From Azolla caroliniana (lineage: Eukaryota; Polypodiophyta): 64,000 nt of DNA. The notes below the pieces were generated by a model, which had not been told where the DNA came from, made no database searches, and saw only the letters and a list, made by a program, of their open reading frames with translations. Shown piece by piece: positions 1-11,000 of the stretch. Position numbers and translations under genes: made by a program. The stretch lies in NCBI GenBank assembly GCA_043228905.1, contig JBHGNT010000011.1, positions 17,360,001 to 17,424,000 on the forward strand, given 5' to 3'. The stretch's first letter is position 1, and every line of letters begins with the position of its first letter.

Positions 1-772
1 AAGTCTCTAGCAGCAACAATGGCAATCTCGAGAATGAATACAAGAAAGGTTTGAGGCCTATACTCTGGCTAACCCCCGATTTCCCTCTTAAGACTGAAGA
101 GTTATTGCCACTTCTTGATATTTTGGCCAACAAAGTCAAAGCGGTTCGCCGTTTGAGGGAGTTGCTGACCACGAAGCTACCTTCAGGAACTTTTCCAGTG
201 AAGGTATGAGTCATCAAATTATTAAAATTTGGGCAATGTAGGCTCTTTTCAAAATGATATGAATGGAGTTTCCAAATTGAGCCATACTCTGTTTTTTCAA
301 AAGCACATTAGTGGAGCTACCAAAATTTGAGTCATGTAGTTTCTTTTCAAAATCAGACTCATATAAACTTCTTAGAGGAATCTTTTTTCAGGTGGCAATT
401 CCCATTATACCTACGATACGTGTGGTGGTCACATTCAATAAATTCGAGGAACTAGCAAATTCAGAAGAGTTTGGCACACCACTATCAAGTCCTGCCCACT
501 TCTCAGAGTCCAAAGGCAAGGAGAATAATGAGACATCTATTTCTTCATCAGGTTCATGGTTATCATGGATAAAGGGTAGTTCAAGAGATCAAACATCTTC
601 AGTTCAAGAAGATTGCATCGAAGACATTGACCCTTTTGTCATTCCTACCGACTATTCATGGATTGACTCGAAAGAGAAGAAACGACGTTCAAAGGCCAAG
701 AAGGCTAAGAACAAGAACCTCAAGAAACCCACACTGAAACCAAAAGAATTAGATGGAGAGGTTAAGGAATAA
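1..772 (+). CDS. 3' end of an ankyrin-repeat / GPCR-chaperone domain (ANKRD13-like) protein
   Basis: Two exons are visible: 1-203 (the exon or gene begins before the window; frame starts at base 3) and 392-772, stop TAA at 770-772. The intron 204-391 has GTATGA...TTTTTTCAG borders and joins the frame cleanly (..FPVK / VAIP..). About 67 + 126 residues are seen. The segment WLTPDFPLKTEELLPLLDIL, the following KVKAVRRLRELLTTKLP, and the VVVTFNKFEEL block match the conserved C-terminal GPCR-chaperone domain of plant ankyrin-repeat family proteins related to ANKRD13. The tail has a serine-rich linker, a DPFVIP-DYSWID motif and a lysine-rich end (KEKKRRSKAKKAKNK), all typical of that family. ANKRD13 proteins in animals bind ubiquitinated cargo; the plant role is not established. 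The ankyrin repeats must lie upstream, outside the window. The family call is from recalled similarity. Confidence 0.88.
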
Positions 773-2600
773 ACATCTTACTTATTATTTGTTTGTTCCG
801 TGGCTGTTTTCCTTGCTATGATGCATATAGCATAATGATGTCACATTTCGTTTTTCTCGGCTTTAAAATTGTGGCATGGAGAGATGACAATTCCAGGTTA
901 TCTTCGATTTTGTACCTAGGAAAACTCTCGAAGGTGGAAAGCAACTATTCTAGGAAATATATATTTCGGTAAGATGTTCTTACCAAGTTACAATCCTCAC
1001 CCTGATGGGCAAAGAGGGGTCTTGAGTCTATTTACGCAGAAGCCCTTGGGCAAATGATGACTACCATTTGTTAATCTTATCATGTTCCATACAAACTCCT
1101 TTTTTTTTGGGTTTTTTGGTGTGGGTTCTAAAAACACCATGATGGAATGTTTGTTAGCAAGTTAGTAGGCTTGAGCAGAAAGCACATGAAAAGAATTTGT
1201 TGCACTCTGGAAACGGCAAAATGTATGGTTTTCTTTTTCTTTTTCTTTTCATGAATTGCAACTTGCTAGAAGGATTTCAGATTAGAGAAAGTGGTTATGT
1301 TTGTATCAGATGTGTGAAATACAGTTGCCAAAACAGCGTATGTATTCTTATCATATGGAAAAAACAAAGGGGAGAGTTAATATCCTTTAGTGATTAATTA
1401 AATTTGATTGTAATTTCAAAATGGAATAGCTTGATGTCTCCAGAAGTATATATAATTTTGCAGTGCTGAAGAATACTAGTCGATGCGAAAGAGTTGATGT
1501 GATGATTTTCTTGTGGGTGAAAGCTGTATCGTTGATTATTATGGAAAGGAGGTTTAGATCAGGTGTTCTAATATCATGGCATTGATGAATGGCGATCCTA
1601 GCTTTGATTCATCCTGATGCATATTTTGCTCCATATCTTAGTATATGTATCTCTCCTTCTGTATTTGATTGTTGCGTTGCCTTCTTTGTCTATTTGTTTT
1701 GCAAGTTTGAGACGTTTTTGTGAGCTGCATTTGAGGGTTCATCAACAAGTAAATATGCATGGACATTGTAGATAGAAGCGCCTTGAATAACTAATAACTA
1801 GTATAACAATTTGATTTGCAAGAAAGCACTTAGTTATTGTAGATGATTTGTAACCTTGTGACCATTGTCAAATCATAATCTCTCATAAGAAGCACTAATT
1901 TGGTTTTGAGGTTTTTGATTGCCTGCTCAATTTTGTTCAAAGTAGGACGTCTTTTGTCAACTTGAAAGAGGCATGAGAAAGAGGAATGTTGGCCAACCTC
2001 ATTGACTCTAAGTTGGGAGAGCTTGATGCAAGATCACATGAGATTCAATAATGCCTTAACGATATTAACTATATAGATAATAAAATAGACAGATGTTAAA
2101 CAATGGAAGTACACGAAACATTTTCATCACATGGCTTGGGTTCAAGAATACATAGATATGCATCTTTAGTTTCTTTGATAATACATACTCAAAATATTAG
2201 ACCAAACCCATACCTTTACCATTTGACCACAATTCTACTTGTGAATTGCGCATCATTTCCCCTTTCCAAAACACTATTTTTTTTGTATCATGTGAGTAGT
2301 GACTTTAATTTGAGATCACTTGTTATCTAACATCTCTTTGGCTTGATAAAGAAATATGCAAGAAGGTGCTTTGTTCAACCTTTACCAAACATGACACATT
2401 TGTACTTATAAATTCGAACTTTGTGTCATGATACTCACATATAGCTAGTATGTATGTTTATAACAAAGGGGATGTACGTGATGAAGCTATGAAATTCTTT
2501 ACGAAAATAGATGATGAGCAAGTCAATATGAATGCTCAGACATACATTCAAATATTATTAGCTCCACCAAATTATGATATGTGTCATGAAAGACATAAAT
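773..2600. other. 3' UTR and AT-rich intergenic DNA
   Basis: Downstream of the ankyrin gene stop there is a probable 3' UTR over the first few hundred bases, then AT-rich sequence with no convincing coding exon. Short open frames at 1197-1397 and 2103-2330 have no recognisable motif and look like chance. Confidence 0.5.
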
Positions 2601-3055
2601 AACAATCAACAATGGTTCGGTTCGGTTCGAGAGGGTCCAAACCGAACCGTTTAATTTTTTTGAAACCTGAACCAAACCGAACCAAACAGTGAAACCGTTA
2701 AAACGAACCGTTAAACATTTTTTCAAACCGTACCGTAAAAACCGCGGTTTCGTGGTTCGGTTTCGGTTTTCAACATAGGTCAAATTTTTTATTTTTAAAA
2801 ATTTATAATATTTCATTATTTAGAATTTTTAGAATTTTAAAGATGTTCCTAAAATGTGAGAATAAGGTGTAAAAATGAAAAGATTGTTAAAAAATAAATT
2901 TTAAATTTTTTTAGAATTTTTTTAAAAATTAAAAAAATTAAAAAAATTAAAAAATAGAAACCATTAAACTGTTTAAACCGCGGTTTTTTTACTATTGAAA
3001 CCAAATTGAACCGTTAAAAAAAAGATAAACCTGAACTGAACCGTTGCCGATTGTT
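2601..3055. mobile_element. GGTTCGG-rich MITE-like element with inverted ends
   Basis: The left end (AACAATCAACAATGGTTCGG) is close to the reverse complement of the right end (AACAATCGGCAACGGTTCAG). The inside is built from repeats of GGTTCGGTT / AACCGAACC plus an AT-rich core. AGACAT occurs just outside both ends (2591-2596 and 3056-3061) and may be part of a target duplication, although on the left it is separated from the terminus by four bases. No transposase is present. Short non-coding elements with GGTTCGGTT-type ends are common in plants; assignment to hAT is a guess. Confidence 0.55.
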
Positions 3056-4310
3056 AGACATGAAACCTAGGTGGTTAGTTCTTTGAACACCTTGAAAATT
3101 GGAACCCTATTTTTATTTATTGAACTAGAATGACGCCACAAAGCTTTGACATGATACAAGTAAGGAAACTTATCCAATATGCAAGAAATAAAACATTCCT
3201 CATAGGCACAATAGACATCACACTCTAGTATCTAGCCGTATTTGAATTCAAAGCTCCCAAGCACAAGCACAATTGGATTTGATTTTCTATATCAAATTTA
3301 GAAAATATATCTAAAGTTAACAAAGACGAAACCTTGAGGCCAAGGATTTTGAATTTTCAACCATTTTAAGTGGCTTGTGATTCTACACAACGTGAGGTTT
3401 ATCAAAATTATTGAGATTTTCTCAAACACGAGCTTTGTTTTGGAGAAATTGATATAATTAATTTTGCATGCAAAAGTTTTCCAATACACTCGTTAGCTTT
3501 GAGCGCATTCTAAAGCATTTTTAACAAGAATACATCATTTGTACACGATAAAGCATGACCATTGATTCCGAATGGTAACCTCTTCAATCCTTTCTTATTG
3601 GATAAACTTGTTTATCAGAATTCTCAAATTTGAACGCATGCTCTAAGGTTGTCGTCCATGATGGCCCAATTCCTCTAACTTGGGTAATCCGAGTATCCCT
3701 CGATCAATGACAAGGTTACGCAAAATTGATTCGACTTGGTAATTGAAATTTGAGGTGTCACTCGGTTGATGATTAATTCAAGGAGGATCCTCAACCTTGG
3801 TAATTGAAATGTACGTTGGTTCAATGACATGTGTAAAAAGAGGAGTATGTTGAGTAAGGGCGGGTATTGGGAGGATCAATAGACATGTTGATTGGAATGT
3901 TCCTCGATCCACAACAAGTTGGGTCGGAAAGATCCAATGGCGTGGTTATAGGAATGTCCCTCGAAACAACATTTTAGTGTGTGAGCTGGAAAATGGAGCT
4001 CGGTAGTCCCACTGGTTCTTGATCAATAGATCGATAGGAAGTGATAGGAAGAGCTCCACACACATTTGAGAGAGAGAGAGAGAGAGGTCCCAAATTCCCA
4101 ATATCGTTCAATCAGGTGTTCTTCCACACGTAATCAAATTTCCAATAACATGGGATGATTTTGCTATGCTCCATACCCAAACCCTTTTTAGAGACCCAAG
4201 GTTTGAGAACGAGACAGAGACAGAGAGACAGAGTGATCATGGATGTGGGCGGTTTTCTTCATGGAATGCTTGTGTAGTGAAAGAGCTTCTTCTTCTTTTT
4301 GTTTTGAGTA
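3056..4310. other. Intergenic region and probable ADC promoter / 5' UTR
   Basis: AT-rich sequence without a convincing exon. A short (GA)n tract lies at about 4069-4087. The final ~150 bases, rich in GAGACAGAGA, are the likely 5' leader of the ADC gene. Upstream ATGs in other frames occur there (for example at 4166), and an in-frame TGA at 4305-4307 immediately precedes the chosen ADC start. Confidence 0.45.
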
Positions 4311-4635
4311 ATGGAAGTTCTTTCCCAATGGCAAGCTTTCCAATTCGAGTTGATCTTTTCCAAGAGAAGAGGTGGATTTGAGAAGAAGAGGAGGAAGGGC
4401 CCACTTGCTCTGTTCTGCCAAACTAATCTTCATCACAGTTATGAGGTGGGATACAGTCACACTACCAATCGAGAAAGCTATGGTGGTAGGGGAGATTGGG
4501 ATACCTATTGTTCTTCATCACTCTACCGCATCAATGATTGGGGCTACCCATACTTCACTATTGATCATCAAGGCCATGCTGTTGTCCGACCCACAGGCTC
4601 TCCAGATGGTAATATCTGTTTATCTATCTATACAC

Positions 4636-4734
<99 letters not shown>

Positions 4735-4959
4735 TTAACGTCTTCTAAAATAAAAATAGAACTTAACCTAAAGGAGTTATAGTATTGTACAAAATGTGTT
4801 ATGGTGTAACATATTCAATAAAGGACGTGACTTTGTACTAGACCTAATTTCATTTCCATCCAAGCCTCTCGAAAAGAAGTGGGAGGTCAAAGGGTTTCGG
4901 TGTGGGTGTGACCCGTGGTCCCGACGTAGAAGGTACCCCAACCATGGCTTCTAGGTGGT

Positions 4960-5026
<67 letters not shown>

Positions 5027-8000
5027 GCCATTCAGGTCAAGTATGATCTAATGGAACCAAAAGTAAAAACTTTCTATGCATTGTGTGTGGAATTGAGTAG
5101 TGACTATCAATGCTCAACAATTCTATTAATCAACCTTGCAATTGAGAGTACACGTTGTTGTGAGAGAAATATATCTAGAGATTAACTGAATTGACAATGT
5201 GTGGAAAGATAACTTGAGTGTGGTTGAAGTTGGAGCATTATATCAAAGTGTGACTTTAGACTGATGAACATGATCAACACAAAATATGAATAGGTGACGA
5301 ATCTCGTTGCTTATGCCCCAACCTGCTGTGTCACATTGAAGAGAATGTCAACTAAGTCATATGGAAACAATGGTGTGTCTGGATAGTAGAACTAAGGGAT
5401 GTATGTGGTTTTCATGTTAGGAGAAGGAAATGGTTTTGTGGTTTGGGGCAACAAATGCAATGTAAGGTGTTTCAATGTTGCAAAAATGCCTCATTCATGG
5501 AGGAATCTACTGATGCATCATGAAACAAGTGTAATGCATCCCACTTTCCAAATTATTTCTTCATTACATCTAATCAGAACTCAATATTGCACTTGTATGC
5601 ATCTTTTGAATTTTTTACTTTCATCCCATACATGTCTAGGAAGTCGATGTAAGGGCTTCTTTTTAACTTAACCATGTACTTAACGATCCTTTCCATGCCT
5701 GTGATCTCAATGGGAAGTGATTTGGTCTAAATAAGTAAGAGTGTATAATGTTTATATCTTGACTTGTGAAGCTTCATGAGAAAGTGCTATTGGACATTTT
5801 CAAACTCTTCCCAATTGGACTTCGGGATGCTACACTTAAATCCTGTAGAGAAGCACAAGTGTCACCCAAATAAGAACCCAAGATTTGGTTTCTTCTCCAT
5901 TGTACATGTGTTGAAATGCACAGTAAGGCCCTTGTCAAGCCAAAATGTCTACATGAGACAGAATATAATCTATGGGACAAGGCTGAGCCATGGTAAGGTG
6001 AACTTGCGCTCTCTTAATTTGATGACTTTTGATGATATGGTGTAAAACATAGAGTCAACTAGAAAAAGAAATAAATAAATAAAGAAAGGTATATTAACGT
6101 CTTTTAAGAGGTCAAAATGGCCTATAAAAGACCAAACAAGAGATTTCATCTTAAGTGTTGTCTCGTCTTTGAGAACAACAGATCAAAATAAATAAATGTT
6201 ACTAAGTCAAAAAAGAAAAGTAAATAAAATAAAAGGAGACTAGAATCTTGTTATCGGTACATGTAAGATTCTCAACTCAGGTATATTGTAATTTTTGTCT
6301 TTGAAAGATCTCTAGCATAGGTTGATCCAAAATGGAGAGGTCTCCGAAGCGAGGGAAGCACCTGCGATGGTGGGATATAATAGCCTTTATCTGTTGATGA
6401 CAAGGGTGGCAAAATTGTGGTCCATATGGCCGGGGTTACGTGCACGACAAATTGCCATTGCGTGATCTATTGTAACCCCTTTGTTATTGACTTGTAGCAT
6501 GAGTAGGAGTGATGGGGCTAAAGAAAGTTGTGATTGTTCTTTGTTTATGAGCTTGTGTTGTTTTACCGTTGTTCTTCAATAACTATCGTCTTTGGACATC
6601 AAATTTGACCTATGAGACCAAAAATATAATGTTCATGCAATACATGTGAAAGTGAGTAGCGACTCTTGATGTTCAAGAATTTTACTAATAAATATCACAA
6701 TTGAGAGTGCACATTGTGATTGTGAGAGAAATTTGTGCAAGGGGGTTGGCCTACAAGAATTGGGTTGCGAAAAGGTCTTGTTCACATAGCAGTATGGTGT
6801 TAGGGTGTTGGATCAAGTAGCAACAAAATCATCTTTAAGATGGTAAGAATACAATGTTCTAAGAGGGGAGATAAAAGCTCAGTAATGAATGGCCACTTCT
6901 ACTAGTGCATCAGAGGATTGACCTTCAACCTACAACCCACCAAACATCAACAAGGCACTAGTGTATACAAACATGGTCAAGTTGTCATGCACTAGCGCTT
7001 GACTGCGTCTTGTCTTCTTGAGAGTCTGTCGATGCAACTTTATCACCTATAGCAAACTCTTGAATGGCATGCTTCCATGAATTTGGCTACTTTCAAGTTT
7101 TTTTTGTACCGTTTCTTTTAGACATGGAGCTTGTTCTTATGCAAACATGCTCTAATTAATTTAAGCATGCATTTATACTTCTGCCCTTTACATGATGCTA
7201 TTCTATAATTGTTGTGTTTGTGTGATCGCCTGTTTAACAATTTTGGATGTTTCAGGAAGGACAAACTGATCGCTACAGAGTTTCTTATGAGTGTAATTGT
7301 GACTTGAATTGTAGGATCAGATGAATTAGATTTAGTTGAAATTGTGGAGGACCTGAAGAGCAGAAATATCAGTCTTCCTGTGGTAATAAGATTTTCGGAT
7401 ATTCTTCAGCATCGACTTTATGAGTTGCAGGACTGTTTTTCTCTAGCCCGAGAAAAGTTTGGTTATAAAGTAAGTTTTTTTTTTGAAATTTAAGCTACTT
7501 CAAGAATTTTCCATACTTGCATCTAGGACATCTATCGATTGATCAGACTTGGAGGATAGGACAAAAATGTTCTCTTATTTCAAATTTTAACTGCCCAATG
7601 ACGAGAAGTCATAATAATGTCCAGAATTGCCATAATGATAGTTCATTATTCTAATTACACTACAGAATGCAATTATTTAATTGATGCAAGGAGACCTGCC
7701 GCACCATGATTTGGATATGTACTACAGAGCATTCAGGAAGTCATTATGCAAAACATATGCCAAATCTTGGAAGATATTCAGGGCCCGTCTTTCTTATCTG
7801 TGGATAATTTGCACTCATAACCTTTAGGGTGTGGAAAGATAAACACAGGCATGCAAGACCGCAGTCCTAACTGGTCTCTCCCATGGGAGTGAGCCTACTA
7901 CTACAGACTCAGTGAATATCCAATCTGGAGGTTTGTAGTCCCAGAGTATATAGTCATGTACACCAAAGAAGGAACCTCTAGCCGATAGAGGTACAAAGGC

Positions 8001-11000
8001 CTTTCTTTTGCAAACCATTCTATTAGAGAGGTCAACAGACTAGACTTGCTGATTCCTGGAGAAGATTGAGGCATACCATCATTCCTAGTGTGCTATACTC
8101 TGGAGTGTATAAAACGCCAATGATGGACAAGGCCTTCAAAATATGCTTTGTAATGATTCTCTTTTACTAGTTACAACTTTATGGATATGTATTTATTCAT
8201 AGAAGTCATTCATATGCTTATTTTAGGAGCGAATATTTTTCTGAACTTTTTGGTGTTCTTGCAGAACATTTTCCAGGGTGTATTCCCTATAAAATGCAAC
8301 TATGATTGCTACTTGCTGGATAACATTGTGGATTTTGGACATAAGTTCTCATTCGGTTTAGAAGTGGGATCAAAACCCGAGCTTTTGATTGCTATTGCGA
8401 AGCTCATACGGAATAGTGATGCGTTGCTTGTGTGTAATGGATACAAGGTATGTCTTTGTTATTTTTTGTGTTTTTCTCCCCTTTGGAAAATAAATATTCT
8501 GTCATTCAATATCTCTGCAGAGAAATAGTCCGGCTTATGTATGTGGTTTAAAAAGACACAGCAGTTAATATTTGTGAAGTGGGTAGTTTTCCTCTATGTA
8601 TAAGAGTGTATGCCACCTGATTTTGATGTTTCGACTTTATGTTGTGCCATGCAATGATGCACGTATGCCCTCTCTGATACAGCCTTTTAGCACTTCAAAG
8701 ACACCATTGCCTTCTCACCTCTCTCAGAGATCTTTTGTCTAAGGTGCTGTACAACTTTCCCAAGCAGCCTCCCTGTCCCCACTTAGTGGTTCACACCCAC
8801 ACGAATCCCGTTTTACTCAAAAAAAGGCGAGAATGCCATTGATCGGTTAAAATTTGGGAAAGACCTAAGATCATGATATATTGGCATTGTGTTGATATCA
8901 CTGTTTAAATCTGGTTCTCTGGATGGACTACAAGACGTCTAAATGCATTAAAGTCATTTTACATAGGCAAATATTTGTATAATAGATCAATATAACTGTC
9001 TTCTTGGAGTAAAAGAAGGATGCTCACTGTCACCCACTATCTTCAATCTTTAAATAGATGAGATATCTAATTCCATAGAGAGTTTCGGCATGTCAAGAAC
9101 ATGCTTAGTAGGGGAGCCATACCAATATTACTATATGCAGAGGACATTATGTTGATATCTGTCTGTCCAGAGTGACGTCGAAAACATCTAAATGTTTTAA
9201 AATCATTTTGTATAGACAATGATTTGTCAGTAAACCTTGATAAAACCGAAGTAATAATATTTAACACCACTCAAGCATGGGTAACAAGATTCAAACTTGA
9301 ATTCTTCTTGAGAGAGGAAAAGGTGGCATACACAAGATTCTAAACATTTCTAGGAGTAATATTCATAGGGCCTTGGTTCCCCCCTTCAGGAGGCTGCTTG
9401 CTCTCAACTTCCTTGTGGATAATCATTGCTGGTATGCTGAAAAAACAAGAATGGTTCTAGTCACATGGCATGAATATAAATGCACTATTCATTATAGTAT
9501 AAACTGGATCGTCCACACTTGAGCATGTCTAAAGTGAAAAAGAATAGAGTGATCCAAGGTGATATCATTAAACTGGATAATGAAAGAACATAGATCAGCT
9601 CCACAACATTAGTTGATAGGAAGATGGCTTATTATAAGGCACTGTTTTGCCTCATGTAGGATGGACTTATCATCAAGCCCAGATCTGAAGATGTTTCCCT
9701 TGCTTTGGAGATCTCTCCATCTTGGATCAGCCAATGTTGCAGATCTTTTGAAGGCAAAAGTTTCAGCCTCAGTTCAAAATCTTAAGCGCTTAGCTAACTA
9801 GATTCTTTTGTATCCTATGCTTAATTATAATTATTTTGGTTTGTTGGTCTCAAAGGTTAGACAACCTTTTAAGATGTAATCTCTTTGTTTGGGCTCTTTG
9901 GCCATTTTGACCTCTTAAAAGACATTAATATATCTTTTTCCATTCTAGTTGAATGACCTTTTTAGGTATCTTCTTTCTCTCTCTCCCGCTTTCTCTAGAT
10001 TTAGCTAAATCTCAACTAGAGGTGCATAGGTCATTCCGGGCAAGAAAATAAACGAGCATGTAACACACACAAGCATGGGTAAACTGATCAGAACCAGAAT
10101 TGTTATTGGGAGAGGAAAAGGTTGCGTACACATGATCCATACATAGGACCCAAGATTCTTCTCATGGAAGGCTGCTTGTGCTCAACTTTCTCATGGATCG
10201 GCAGCCCATGGTGACTTTGAAAGACACTGTGCTTGTATCTAGTTTCAAGAACCACAAAGAATATTGTCGTTTAATACATTTGTAACATCTACGCTTCTCT
10301 ATAGTGTAGAAGTTTGGGAATACGACCTCATAGGGCACAATGTTGGAGAGGTTTGGAGAAACCTTTAGTCTTGATGACTGTCCTCATCACAAGGAGAAAA
10401 GAATGAATGTGCAACTTTCTCGTGGATATGCAGACCTTGATGTGCTTGAAAGGCAATGTGCATGTATATAGTTCCAGGAACTACAAACAATATTGTGGTT
10501 TAATACATCATAATTCTGGCACTTCTCTATGGGGTAAAAACTTGGGGGCTAATTCCTGAATGATCATAAAATTATAGAGATTTGGAGAGGATAGAATATG
10601 TAGACCAACCATGTGTGAGATTGATCCTGCTGGAAGCCAAGAGACATAGAAGTTGTCGAAGGACTATAATAGAGTCACAAAACCTCATCAACATTGACCA
10701 TGGAAATCTTTTTAAAGCTTCAATGCTCCTTGGGCTACAAGTCAACCAAGGGCTACACAAGTAGGGTCTCGACTACAACATTTGAAATGGGTTACAATAG
10801 ATCAGGCAATAGCAATTTGTCATGCATTTAGGCTCGTCCATTTGGACTTCAACCTGTCATGCTTGTTATCAACAAATCTAGGCCATCCCTCGTTTCCAAG
10901 ACCTCTCTATCTTAGATCAACCCATGTCAGAGAACTTTTGAAGGTTGAAGTTGTAATCCATCTAAACTTCAAACATTTAATTGCTTAGCTAATGAAAATA

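Noticed and set aside
4311-4782. ERERER-repeat proteins read through the GA tract
   Set aside because: They are translations of the microsatellite in ADC intron 1; the true exon ends at 4608.
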